From contig NZ_CP104973.1 in NCBI RefSeq assembly GCF_025452195.1, positions 806,001-870,000 of the forward strand: 64,000 nucleotides of DNA, given 5' to 3'. The position numbers and the translations under genes are program-made. The notes under the pieces were generated by a model. The model worked only from the letters and a program-made list of their open reading frames with translations. It ran no database searches and was not told the origin of the DNA. This document shows positions 1 to 7,324 of this stretch, piece by piece; the stretch's first letter is position 1, and the number at the start of each line of letters is the position of its first letter. Origin of the DNA: Phyllobacterium zundukense (GTDB lineage: Bacteria > Pseudomonadota > Alphaproteobacteria > Rhizobiales > Rhizobiaceae).

Positions 1-1
1 A

Positions 2-73
2 TTCAGTCAACAGGCGATGCCCTTCGGCGAATTGCAGCAACTCTTTTCGCAGGGCGCAGACGAGGACATCTGA
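2..73 (+). CDS. 3' end of an unidentified gene (partial)
   Basis: An open frame runs in from the window edge and stops at TGA 71-73, giving 23 residues that end in GADEDI. It lies 4 nt before the ATG of the HAD gene in the same direction, so it is probably the preceding gene of the same operon. Too little remains to name a family. Confidence 0.45.
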   Translation, partial: FSQQAMPFGELQQLFSQGADEDI

Positions 74-77
74 AATA

Positions 78-734
78 ATGACAAAACCCGAGCTGGTGAT
101 TTTCGACTGTGACGGAGTTCTGGTCGATACGGAGACACTCGGCAACCACCATCTCGTCAAAATGCTCGACGCTTCCGGCTACGCAACCACTTTCGAGGCT
201 GTCCGCAAAGATTTCTGCGGCATGCCCATGCGCGCAGTGAAAGAAAAGATCGAGGCCGAAGGCTATTCGCTTGGCGACGATTTCGTCGACCGCTGGTATC
301 AGGCGATACCGGTCATCTTCGAAAACGGCGTCGAGGCCATCCCGCATATCGAAGAGGTCATCGCCGCGGTTCGAAAGGCGGAACTTCCCTACTGTGTTGC
401 TTCATCGGCCAATGTCGAGAAGATGCACATCACGCTGGGCAAGACCGGTCTGATCGAGCATTTTCAAGATGTGCTCTACAGCGCCTCGATGGTTGCGCGC
501 GGCAAGCCGTTCCCCGACCTGTTCCTGCATGCGGCCAAGGAAATGGGTTACGAGCCATCGCGGTCTGTTGTCATCGAGGACAGTGTTGCCGGAACGAAGG
601 CGGGCACAGCCGCCGGCATGCGCGTGTTTTCCTATTGCGGCGACAAGCATGCGGACCACGAGGGTCTGGCTGCTGCCGGTGGCATACTCTTCGACGACAT
701 GCGCAAACTACCCGCGCTACTGGGAGTCGCCTGA
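78..734 (+). CDS. HAD-superfamily (subfamily IA) phosphatase
   Basis: A 218-residue cytosolic hydrolase of the haloacid dehalogenase superfamily. Motif I is FDCDGVLVD with nucleophile D10 and acid/base D12. Motif II is the Ser in CVASSAN near residue 110, motif III the Lys of GKPFPD near 142, and motif IV the acidic VIEDSVAG near 168. The helical cap between motifs I and II marks subfamily IA, like phosphoglycolate, beta-phosphoglucomutase or 6-phosphogluconate phosphatases (Gph/YieH type). The substrate cannot be read from sequence. Its TGA overlaps the ATG of the next gene (ATGA), so the two are translationally coupled. The preceding partial gene ends 4 nt upstream. Confidence 0.85.
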   Translation: MTKPELVIFDCDGVLVDTETLGNHHLVKMLDASGYATTFEAVRKDFCGMPMRAVKEKIEAEGYSLGDDFVDRWYQAIPVIFENGVEAIPHIEEVIAAVRKAELPYCVASSANVEKMHITLGKTGLIEHFQDVLYSASMVARGKPFPDLFLHAAKEMGYEPSRSVVIEDSVAGTKAGTAAGMRVFSYCGDKHADHEGLAAAGGILFDDMRKLPALLGVA

Positions 735-1738
735 TGGCCGAGCCCTTGACCGTTGTCGACATGCACACTGGCGGTGAACCCTTGCGCATTGTTACCGGCG
801 GTTATCCCAAACTGCCAAAGGGCACGATCCTCGAAAAGCGGGTCTATGTGCGCGAAAGGCTGGATCACCTCCGCAAGATACTGATATTCGAGCCACGCGG
901 CCATTTTGATATGTATGGCGCGGTTCTGGTCGAGCCAAACCTGCCCGGCGCCGACCTGGCAGTGCTGTTCATGCACAATGAAGGCTACTCCACCATGTGC
1001 GGCCACGCCATCATGGCGCTTGGCCGCTACGCCGTGGACTATGGTATTGTGCCCAAGGTCGAGCCTGTGACGACGGTTCAAATCGAATGCCCGTGCGGCA
1101 TGGTCGTGGCGTCCGTCGAAGTTCGCGACGGCAAATCCGGCGGTGTATCATTCGAGAGCGTGCCTGCCTTTCTTTATGCTGGGGAGCAGATGATCGAGCT
1201 GCCGGGATTCGGCAAGATCAATTTCGATGTGGCCTATGGCGGAGCCTTCTATGCCTTGGCGGACTGTCATCAGTTTGGTCTCGAATTCGGCCGCGATCCG
1301 GCAAGGACCTTCATTGACGCTGCAACCATCCTCACCGAGGCGGTAAAGGAGGCGGTGTCGCTCGACCATCCAGACCATAAGGACCTGGCGTTTCTCTACG
1401 GATCGATCCTGACAGATGGAGCGGACGACTGGAATGAAGGCCCGACGAAGAATGTCTGCATCTTCGCCGACGCGCAGCTTGACCGCTCGCCGACGGGTTC
1501 GGGCGTGACCGCGCGGCTGGCTGCGATGTTCGCCAAAGGACAAATACGCGAAGGGAATGCGCGGATATTCGAAAGCATTGTAGGCTCACGCTTTGCGGGC
1601 TTCGTTGCCTCTACGACCAAGGCGGGCGATTTCGACGCTATTACCGCCCGCGTTTCCGGCCACGCTTATTATAGCGGCAAGGCTGAGTTTATCGTCGAGG
1701 ACGACGATCCTTTGGGCCAAGGATTTCTGGTTCTCTAG
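734..1738 (+). CDS. proline racemase family; probable trans-3-hydroxy-L-proline dehydratase
   Basis: A 334-residue protein of the proline racemase/hydroxyproline epimerase fold, with the family start motif DMHTGGEPLRIV. Racemases and epimerases use two Cys. Here the first site is TMCGHA (C89), but the second, normally SPCGTG, reads DRSPTGSG with T254. Cys/Thr pairs are the known signature of trans-3-hydroxy-L-proline dehydratases, which make delta-1-pyrroline-2-carboxylate, as in human L3HYPDH. The start ATG at 734 is chosen because it overlaps the stop of the HAD gene; a longer in-frame extension would run through that gene. The role is probably catabolism of 3-hydroxyproline from plant or animal matrix. 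The reaction is inferred from the two residues. Confidence 0.85.
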   Translation: MAEPLTVVDMHTGGEPLRIVTGGYPKLPKGTILEKRVYVRERLDHLRKILIFEPRGHFDMYGAVLVEPNLPGADLAVLFMHNEGYSTMCGHAIMALGRYAVDYGIVPKVEPVTTVQIECPCGMVVASVEVRDGKSGGVSFESVPAFLYAGEQMIELPGFGKINFDVAYGGAFYALADCHQFGLEFGRDPARTFIDAATILTEAVKEAVSLDHPDHKDLAFLYGSILTDGADDWNEGPTKNVCIFADAQLDRSPTGSGVTARLAAMFAKGQIREGNARIFESIVGSRFAGFVASTTKAGDFDAITARVSGHAYYSGKAEFIVEDDDPLGQGFLVL

Positions 1739-1791
1739 AGCAAATTCGCTCCGTTTTCACAGGTCCAAAACCGTTGCTTGAAAATATATTA

Positions 1792-1841
1792 AACCAAATG
1801 GTTGACTATCGAATATTACGATGTTATTAAACCATATGGTT
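1792..1841 (+). promoter_or_regulatory. promoter flanked by two palindromic operators (ArsR autoregulation)
   Basis: The perfect palindrome AACCATATGGTT lies at 1830-1841 and a near copy, AACCAAATGGTT, at 1792-1803; both extend to TTAAACCAwATGGTTGA. Between them sits a strong sigma70-type promoter: TTGACT (1802-1807), a 17-bp spacer and TATTAA (1825-1830). The predicted start of transcription is about 1836-1838, which coincides with the ATG at 1836. The -35 touches one operator and the -10 the other, the geometry expected for repression by the ArsR protein encoded immediately downstream. That it is the ligand is inference. Confidence 0.75.
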
Positions 1842-2240
1842 GAATTTCAGACACCGCACCTCGACGCCGTTTTCCACGCTCTCTCCGATCCAACACGGAG
1901 GGCCATTCTTCACCGGCTGACCGAGGGCGAACGTACCGTCAGCGAGCTTGCAACGCCCTTCAACATGTCGCTCGCTGGCGCGTCGAAACATATCAAGGTG
2001 CTGGAAGGAGCCGGATTGGTGCGCCGCCATGTCCAAGGCCGTACGCATTATTGTCAGCTTGAGGCGGCCCGTCTTGCTGAAGCGCAAGAATGGCTACGTA
2101 CCTATGAGCGGTTCTGGACAACGCGTCTCGACGATCTCGAGGAACTCCTGCGCGAGGAAGATCGCGCGTCGGCTCGATCAAGCGAACAGTCGCCGTCGAG
2201 GCTAACCAAATCTGATAAAACGTCAAGGAGCACGAAATGA
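1836..2240 (+). CDS. ArsR-family winged-helix repressor
   Basis: A 134-residue DNA-binding regulator. Residues about 10-85 form the ArsR winged helix (HALSDPTRRAIL, TVSELA, SLAGASKHIKVLEGAGLV, GRTHYC). The C-terminal tail is charged and probably disordered. No CxC metal motif is present, so it is not a typical arsenic sensor; ArsR proteins paired with an SRPBCC protein form a common non-metal subgroup. The ATG at 1836 is chosen over 1821 because the predicted transcript begins at about 1836-1838 and neither start has a Shine-Dalgarno sequence, so the mRNA may be leaderless. It overlaps the next gene by 4 nt. Confidence 0.85.
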   Translation: MVEFQTPHLDAVFHALSDPTRRAILHRLTEGERTVSELATPFNMSLAGASKHIKVLEGAGLVRRHVQGRTHYCQLEAARLAEAQEWLRTYERFWTTRLDDLEELLREEDRASARSSEQSPSRLTKSDKTSRSTK

Positions 2241-2782
2241 ACGAGCATGTCGGAAATGATCGCCTCGGTGTTGTGACAGCACCGCGTACGATTCGCATCG
2301 AACGTATCCTTCCCGGCCCAGTCGAACGGGTCTGGACCTATCTTACTGAATCGGACAAGCGCAAGAAATGGCTGGCCGAGGGGCCAATTGCCAATTATGT
2401 CGGCGGCGATGTGGAACTGACCTTTTACCACTCACAATTGTCGGACGAGCCGACCCCCGCCGACTACCAGAAATATGAGGGTCACACCAACAAGGGCAAG
2501 GTCACTCGTTATGAGCCGCCGTCATTCCTCAGCTTCACCTGGCCGGAATCCACAGGAGAACCTTCCGAAGTAACATTCGAACTTACGGCTTCGGGATCGG
2601 ATACATTGCTCCGGGTCACGCACACACGGCTTGGCAGCAACGATTCCATGGTGAGCGTTGCCAGCGGCTGGCACACACATCTGGGTGTCCTCATCGATCA
2701 CCTCAGCGGCGAACAGACCAGCGGATTCTGGGACAAGTTCACCCGGCTCGAGAAGGAATACAAGCAGATCATCGCGGGCTGA
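2237..2782 (+). CDS. SRPBCC (AHSA1/START-like) family protein
   Basis: A 181-residue protein with the helix-grip SRPBCC fold found in activators of Hsp90 ATPase homologues. Recognisable segments are the N-terminal RIERILPGPVERVWTYLTES, the mid-protein YEPPSFLSFTWPE and the C-terminal GWHTHLGVLIDHLSG. The fold binds hydrophobic ligands; the ligand here is unknown. The start codon lies inside the stop of the ArsR gene (ATGA), and such ArsR-SRPBCC pairs are frequent, so the repressor and this protein probably share a signal. There is no signal peptide. Confidence 0.85.
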   Translation: MNEHVGNDRLGVVTAPRTIRIERILPGPVERVWTYLTESDKRKKWLAEGPIANYVGGDVELTFYHSQLSDEPTPADYQKYEGHTNKGKVTRYEPPSFLSFTWPESTGEPSEVTFELTASGSDTLLRVTHTRLGSNDSMVSVASGWHTHLGVLIDHLSGEQTSGFWDKFTRLEKEYKQIIAG

Positions 2783-2812
2783 TTGCGTAAGGTATCGCTT
2801 ACATAATATGTT

Positions 2813-2833
2813 GGCCGGCATAGTATGCCGGCC
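2813..2833. terminator. hairpin between convergent genes
   Basis: GGCCGGCATA, one base, TATGCCGGCC: a perfect 10-bp inverted repeat between the SRPBCC gene (+) and the GNAT gene (-). It has no clear T-run on either side, so it may be a weak bidirectional terminator. Confidence 0.5.
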
Positions 2834-2845
2834 TTCGGCCTTCAA

Positions 2846-3370
2846 CTACGGTCTAAATCGCCTCTCGAACATCCAGACCGACTCTTCCGTATAGGTCGTT
2901 TCGGCAATCTTGCGGAAACCATTCTTTTCAGCGATCCGCTGCGATCCAGCGTTTTCCGGAGATATGATGCAGACCGCCCGATCGTGCTTGAAGAAAGCAT
3001 CGCCCCAAGTGACCACCTTGGCGAGAGCTTCACTTCCGAAGCCTTTGCCGTGGATTTCCGGCGCGAGAACCCAGCCCATCTCCGGCGTATCGCCAATGCG
3101 CGGTTCCATATCGCGCTCGAAATTGCCAAAGCCGAGCTCTCCGACGAAACGTCCGCTGGCCTTCGCCTGCATCGCCCAGAAACCATAACCAATCAGCGGC
3201 CACATCCCGGCATAACGCAGGAGTCTCGCCCAGGATTGCTCCCGCGTGGAGGGCCTGCCCGAGATGTATTTATACACCGAAGGATGCGTCCACATTGCGT
3301 GCAGCGCCTCAAAATCCTCGCGTTTGTGAGGACGCAGGACGAGGCGTTCGGTTTCAAGTGCTGGAATCAC
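2846..3370 (-). CDS. GNAT-family N-acetyltransferase (RimJ/RimL-like)
   Basis: A 174-residue acetyltransferase. It opens with the typical PALETERLVLRPHKREDF strand-helix. The acetyl-CoA pyrophosphate loop is EIHGKGFGSEAL near residue 115, and NAGSQRIAEKNGFRKI near 150 completes the fold. This resembles the acetyltransferase_3 branch that modifies N-terminal or small-molecule amines; the substrate is unknown. I chose GTG at 3370 because AGGAG lies 9 nt upstream and the protein then begins as relatives do. A GTG at 3391 is the alternative, and longer frames would overlap coaBC. It follows coaBC on the same strand by about 24 nt and may be its last operon member. Confidence 0.8.
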   Translation of the reverse strand: MIPALETERLVLRPHKREDFEALHAMWTHPSVYKYISGRPSTREQSWARLLRYAGMWPLIGYGFWAMQAKASGRFVGELGFGNFERDMEPRIGDTPEMGWVLAPEIHGKGFGSEALAKVVTWGDAFFKHDRAVCIISPENAGSQRIAEKNGFRKIAETTYTEESVWMFERRFRP

Positions 3371-3393
3371 GATTCTGGTCTCCTGATCCACAT

Positions 3394-4782
3394 TTAAACT
3401 TCCACAATCTGCAATGCAGCTGCTATTTTTGCTGCCAGGCGCTCCGCGACTTCTTCCTTGCTCATATCTGGCCATTCCTCGACCCCTGAACGGGTGACGA
3501 TCCGCACGGCATTGCGGTCACCGCCCATGACGCCGGTCGCGTGGCTGACATCATTGGCGACGATCCAGTCCGCCCCCTTCTTGTCGAGCTTCCGCTGAGC
3601 ATTGGCAAGCAGGTCCTGTGTTTCGGCCGCAAAGCCGATAACCAGACGCGGCCGCGATTTGCTGTGTCCTACCCCGGCAAGAATGTCCGGATTTTCGATC
3701 ATCTGCAGCGCCGGAACTTTTTCCCCCGGCTTCTTCTTTATCTTCTCGCCCGCTTCGTTGGCGGTGCGCCAATCCGCAACGGCCGCGACCATGATGGCAG
3801 CGTCGGCGGGCAAAAGCTGCTCCACAGCATCGCGCATTTCGCGTGCCGTTGAGACGTGGATCACCGCAACGTCTTCCGGATCCGGGATCGTGACGGGACC
3901 AGAAACCAGACGGACCGTTGCGCCGAGCCTGGCGAGTGCTGCGGCAATGGCGTGGCCCTGCTTTCCGGACGAGCGATTGGCTATATAGCGAACCGGATCG
4001 ATGGGCTCGTGCGTTGGCCCCGAGGTCATGACAATGGTTTTACCCGCCAGCGGTTTCGGGCTGCGGTCCAGCAGCCCCTCGATTGCTTCAACAATTTCAA
4101 GTGGTTCCGCCATACGGCCATCGCCGCTTTCGCCACTCTCCGCCATTTCGCCCTTGTTCGGGCCGACAAAACGAATGCCGTCCTTTTGAAGCACGGCGCG
4201 ATTTCGCTTCGTTGCCGGATGGTCCCACATTCTGGGGTTCATCGCCGGCGCTATCAGCACAGGTTTATCGGTCGCCAGGAGGATCGCCGAGGCCAAATCA
4301 TTGGCAAGGCCAGTCGCCATTTTTGCCATCAGGTCAGCTGTTGCCGGCGCGACGACGATCAGATCGGCCTCACGGGACAAGCGGATATGGCCGACATCAT
4401 GCTCGTCCTCGCGCGAGAAGAGGTCTGTGAAAACCTTGTCAGCGGCTAGCGCGCCCACCGCCAATGGCGTCACGAATTCTTCTGCCGCCTTGGTCAGTAC
4501 CGGACGCACCTGTGCGCCACGCTCGCGCAGACGCCGGATAAGATCGAGGCATTTATAGGCTGCGATTCCCGCACCGATGATCAGCAGGATGCGACGCCCG
4601 GATAACGAGCCCGGGGCATGGATTGTCGTCGTCGGTGCGGAGCGCTCTATCGAAACTGCATTCCCTAGTTCCCCGAGGATAAGCCGCACTTCTTCTTCCA
4701 TCGAGCGGCCATGCGCCGCGGCGCGCAAACGCAGCTTTTCCTTGATGGTATCGTTGAGATTGCGGATGGTGATACTGGCCAT
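3394..4782 (-). CDS. coaBC: CoaBC, phosphopantothenoylcysteine synthetase/decarboxylase with N-terminal RHH domain
   Basis: A 462-residue bifunctional enzyme of coenzyme A synthesis. Residues about 1-45 (ASITIRNLNDTIKEKL, HGRSMEEEVR) are a FitA/Arc-like ribbon-helix-helix DNA-binding domain, absent from enterobacterial CoaBC. Residues about 62-240 are the flavodoxin-like decarboxylase CoaC (GAGIAAYKCLDLIRRL, APATADLMAKMATG, PAMNPRMW). Residues about 245-460 are the ligase CoaB (TSGPTHEPIDPVRYIANRSSGKQG). The usual ACGD-type catalytic Cys before GxGRM appears as Ser (AESGESGDGRM). Tandem repeats upstream could be its own operator. It is transcribed away from ubiB, whose stop lies 68 nt behind its start. 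Confidence 0.92.
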   Translation of the reverse strand: MASITIRNLNDTIKEKLRLRAAAHGRSMEEEVRLILGELGNAVSIERSAPTTTIHAPGSLSGRRILLIIGAGIAAYKCLDLIRRLRERGAQVRPVLTKAAEEFVTPLAVGALAADKVFTDLFSREDEHDVGHIRLSREADLIVVAPATADLMAKMATGLANDLASAILLATDKPVLIAPAMNPRMWDHPATKRNRAVLQKDGIRFVGPNKGEMAESGESGDGRMAEPLEIVEAIEGLLDRSPKPLAGKTIVMTSGPTHEPIDPVRYIANRSSGKQGHAIAAALARLGATVRLVSGPVTIPDPEDVAVIHVSTAREMRDAVEQLLPADAAIMVAAVADWRTANEAGEKIKKKPGEKVPALQMIENPDILAGVGHSKSRPRLVIGFAAETQDLLANAQRKLDKKGADWIVANDVSHATGVMGGDRNAVRIVTRSGVEEWPDMSKEEVAERLAAKIAAALQIVEV

Positions 4783-4834
4783 ATGATTGCGTCCACTTGG
4801 CTAAAGATTGCCAGAATGCAATCATTGCAATCAT
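4783..4834 (-). promoter_or_regulatory. tandem 9-bp repeats in the coaBC promoter, candidate RHH operator
   Basis: Two perfect tandem copies of TGCAATCAT lie at 4817-4825 and 4826-4834, creating the dyad TGCAATCATTGCA. An inverted copy, ATGATTGC, lies at 4783-4790 touching the coaBC start codon. A TAATAT-like -10 on the minus strand overlaps the repeats. Short tandem repeats spaced about one helical turn apart are what ribbon-helix-helix dimers usually bind, and the CoaBC N-terminus carries such a domain. The link is inferred. Confidence 0.5.
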
Positions 4835-4850
4835 ATTAGCCGATATATAC

Positions 4851-6428
4851 CTAGTTGAGAAGCTCATAGGTGATGATGACAAGACAAATTGCAATCACCC
4901 AGAGCGCGATACGCCCTGAGCGCGTATGGCGGGCCTCTGCCTTGCCGATAGCGTGTGCCGTCTGTTCGTCAAACCGCAAGCCATCTTCGGCCATCCTGTC
5001 GAGTTCCTTCGACAGACGGTCAGCGCGCCCGACCAATTCCGGCACCTGACGGGCCAGATGCAGGACTGCCTGAGCTCCTTCACGCGCATCGATGAGAATG
5101 CCCTGCGGCCCGAGATTGCGGCGAATCCAGCTACCGACCACCGGTTCCGAAGCCTTCCACATGTTGAAGTGCGGATCCAGCGTGCGCGATACCCCTTCCA
5201 CCACAACCATGGTCTTCTGCAGCATGACAAGTTCGGGCCGCGTCTCCATGTCGAAGAGTTCTGTCACCTCGAAAAGCAGTGTGAGCAGCTTTGCCATGGA
5301 GATGGTTTCGGCAGGTTGGCCATGGATGGGCTCGCCGATGGCGCGAATTGCCTGTGCAAAGCTCGCGACATCGTGCCGATGCGGCACATAACCGGCCTCG
5401 AAATGCACTTCAGCAACACGGACATAGTCGCGTGTTATGAAGCCATAGAGGATTTCGGCGAGGAAACGGCGCTCCTTCTTGCCAAGCCGGCCGGTGATAC
5501 CGAAATCCACCGCAACGATATGGCCCTCGTCGTCGACGAACAGATTGCCGGGATGCATGTCTGCATGGAAGAAGCCGTCACGCAATGTATGACGCAGGAA
5601 TGACTGAATCAGCGTTTCGGCGAGCTTGATGAGGTTGTGTCCGGCTGCGCGCAAGCCCTCGATGTCCGACATTTTGACGCCATCGATCCACTCGAGGGTC
5701 AGCACATCGCGTCCTGTACGCTCCCAATCGACAGTCGGAACACGAAAGCCCGGATCATCCTTGGTATTCTCGCCGATCTCCGAGAGCGCAGCGGCTTCAA
5801 GGCGCAAATCCATCTCGATACGGGTCGTCTGCGCCAGCGTGCGCGTAACTTCAATCGGGCGCAGGCGGCGTGTGGCAGGTACATAGCGCTCCTGCCATCT
5901 TGCCGCCAAAAAGAAGCTCTCGAGGTCGTTGTTGAAACGCTGGCGCACACCAGGGCGCACAACCTTGACCGCGACCTTCTTGATATCGCCATTGCTTGCA
6001 ACGAATGCCGGGTGCACCTGCGCAATCGATGCGGCGGCAATTGGTTCGTCAAGTCTTACAAAGAGGTCGGAAACAGGCCTTCCGAGCGAACCCTCGATAG
6101 CCTTGATCGAAGCGTCCATCGGGAAAAAATCGAGCTGATCCTGCAGGAGCGCCAGATCGTCGGCCACTTCGGTCCCGACCACATCGGGCCGCGTTGCGAG
6201 GAACTGCCCGAGCTTGACGTAGGACGGGCCAAGCTTGTTGATGGCGCGCGACATGCGCTCGGAGCGCTGCGCCGTCATGGCGCGGCGGCGTGCCAAAAGG
6301 CCGGCTACCCGGTGACCGAAGGCGGGGAGACCACTCAGGCCTTCGGCTGGCAAAGCAGATATGACGCCTTCACGCGTCATGATCCATCCGGCCCGCATCA
6401 GGCGAAATATTGCTGCAGGACTACTCAT
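4851..6428 (-). CDS. ubiB: UbiB, ABC1/ADCK-family atypical kinase for ubiquinone biosynthesis
   Basis: A 525-residue membrane-anchored protein of the UbiB/Coq8 family, needed for ubiquinone synthesis as a kinase/ATPase-like factor. Visible marks are the KxGQ motif (YVKLGQFLATRPD) near residue 80, the alanine-rich loop AAASIAQVHPA, the catalytic HADMHPGNLF and metal-binding VDFGITG. A C-terminal hydrophobic helix ends in ALWVIAICLVIITYELL. I start at ATG 6428 (MSSPAAIF), 7 nt after the ubiE stop; the longer frame would overlap ubiE. It is co-transcribed with ubiE. Confidence 0.93.
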   Translation of the reverse strand: MSSPAAIFRLMRAGWIMTREGVISALPAEGLSGLPAFGHRVAGLLARRRAMTAQRSERMSRAINKLGPSYVKLGQFLATRPDVVGTEVADDLALLQDQLDFFPMDASIKAIEGSLGRPVSDLFVRLDEPIAAASIAQVHPAFVASNGDIKKVAVKVVRPGVRQRFNNDLESFFLAARWQERYVPATRRLRPIEVTRTLAQTTRIEMDLRLEAAALSEIGENTKDDPGFRVPTVDWERTGRDVLTLEWIDGVKMSDIEGLRAAGHNLIKLAETLIQSFLRHTLRDGFFHADMHPGNLFVDDEGHIVAVDFGITGRLGKKERRFLAEILYGFITRDYVRVAEVHFEAGYVPHRHDVASFAQAIRAIGEPIHGQPAETISMAKLLTLLFEVTELFDMETRPELVMLQKTMVVVEGVSRTLDPHFNMWKASEPVVGSWIRRNLGPQGILIDAREGAQAVLHLARQVPELVGRADRLSKELDRMAEDGLRFDEQTAHAIGKAEARHTRSGRIALWVIAICLVIITYELLN

Positions 6429-6435
6429 GCAGCAG

Positions 6436-7212
6436 TCACAGCTTCCAGCCGGAATGCAGCGCGGCAATACCACCAGTGAAATTGCGCCAACTGACCCGTT
6501 CGAACCCGGCCTTGCGGATCATCTCGGCAAAATCGGGCTGGCGCGGAAACTTGCGGATGGACTCCACCAGATATTGATAGCTGTCAGCATCGCCGGTCAC
6601 GGCCTTGCCGATCTTTGGAATAGCATTGAACGACCACGCATCATAAATCTTGTCGAGAACCGGCAATTCGACCTCGGAGAATTCGAGGCAAAGGAAGCGT
6701 CCGCCGGGTTTCAGCACGCGAAAAGCCTCTGCCAACGCCTTGTCGATGTGCGGCACGTTGCGGATGCCGAAGGCGATCGTATAAGCGTCGAAACGCGCAT
6801 CCTCGAAGGGAAGGTCTTCGGCATTGGCCTCAACAAACTCGGTATTGTCGGCAAGCCCCTTCTTTTCCGCGCGATCGCGACCGACACCAAGCATCGAACC
6901 ATTGATATCAAGGATTGTCGCATGGGCATTGCGATTGGACGCTTCAACAATACGGAAGGCAACGTCACCGGTGCCGCCAGCCACGTCGAGCACTTTCCAG
7001 TTGGCCGTTCTTGAGGGGGCGAGCCAGGCAATCATCGAATCTTTCCAGACACGATGCAGGCCGCCAGACATCAAATCATTCATCACGTCATAGCGTTTGG
7101 CGACGCGGTGGAAGACGTCATTGACGCGTGTCTGCTTTTCCCCATCGCTGACGTCCTGAAACCCGAAGGACGTTTCCATGCCGCCATGGGCACCGGTGCG
7201 TTGCTGGCTCAT
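6436..7212 (-). CDS. ubiE: UbiE, demethylmenaquinone/2-methoxy-6-polyprenyl-1,4-benzoquinol C-methyltransferase
   Basis: A 258-residue SAM-dependent class I methyltransferase that C-methylates the quinone ring in ubiquinone (and menaquinone) synthesis. Signatures are the [17 protein letters not shown] start, the SAM motif [14 protein letters not shown], the TIAFGIRNV segment and the C-terminal [18 protein letters not shown]. Full length for the family. It is the first gene of a ubiE-ubiB pair, divergent from the adenosine deaminase gene, with the promoter in the 112-nt gap. Confidence 0.96.
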   Translation of the reverse strand: MSQQRTGAHGGMETSFGFQDVSDGEKQTRVNDVFHRVAKRYDVMNDLMSGGLHRVWKDSMIAWLAPSRTANWKVLDVAGGTGDVAFRIVEASNRNAHATILDINGSMLGVGRDRAEKKGLADNTEFVEANAEDLPFEDARFDAYTIAFGIRNVPHIDKALAEAFRVLKPGGRFLCLEFSEVELPVLDKIYDAWSFNAIPKIGKAVTGDADSYQYLVESIRKFPRQPDFAEMIRKAGFERVSWRNFTGGIAALHSGWKL

Positions 7213-7324
7213 TGTGCTACCTGTTTTTCAAATCGCCAGAACCATAGAAGATTGAAACGCATAAGGCTATTGTCTCTTGCGCGATGAAGCGCCGCGTTGA
7301 TCTGTTTTGTCGGGAGTGACCGGG

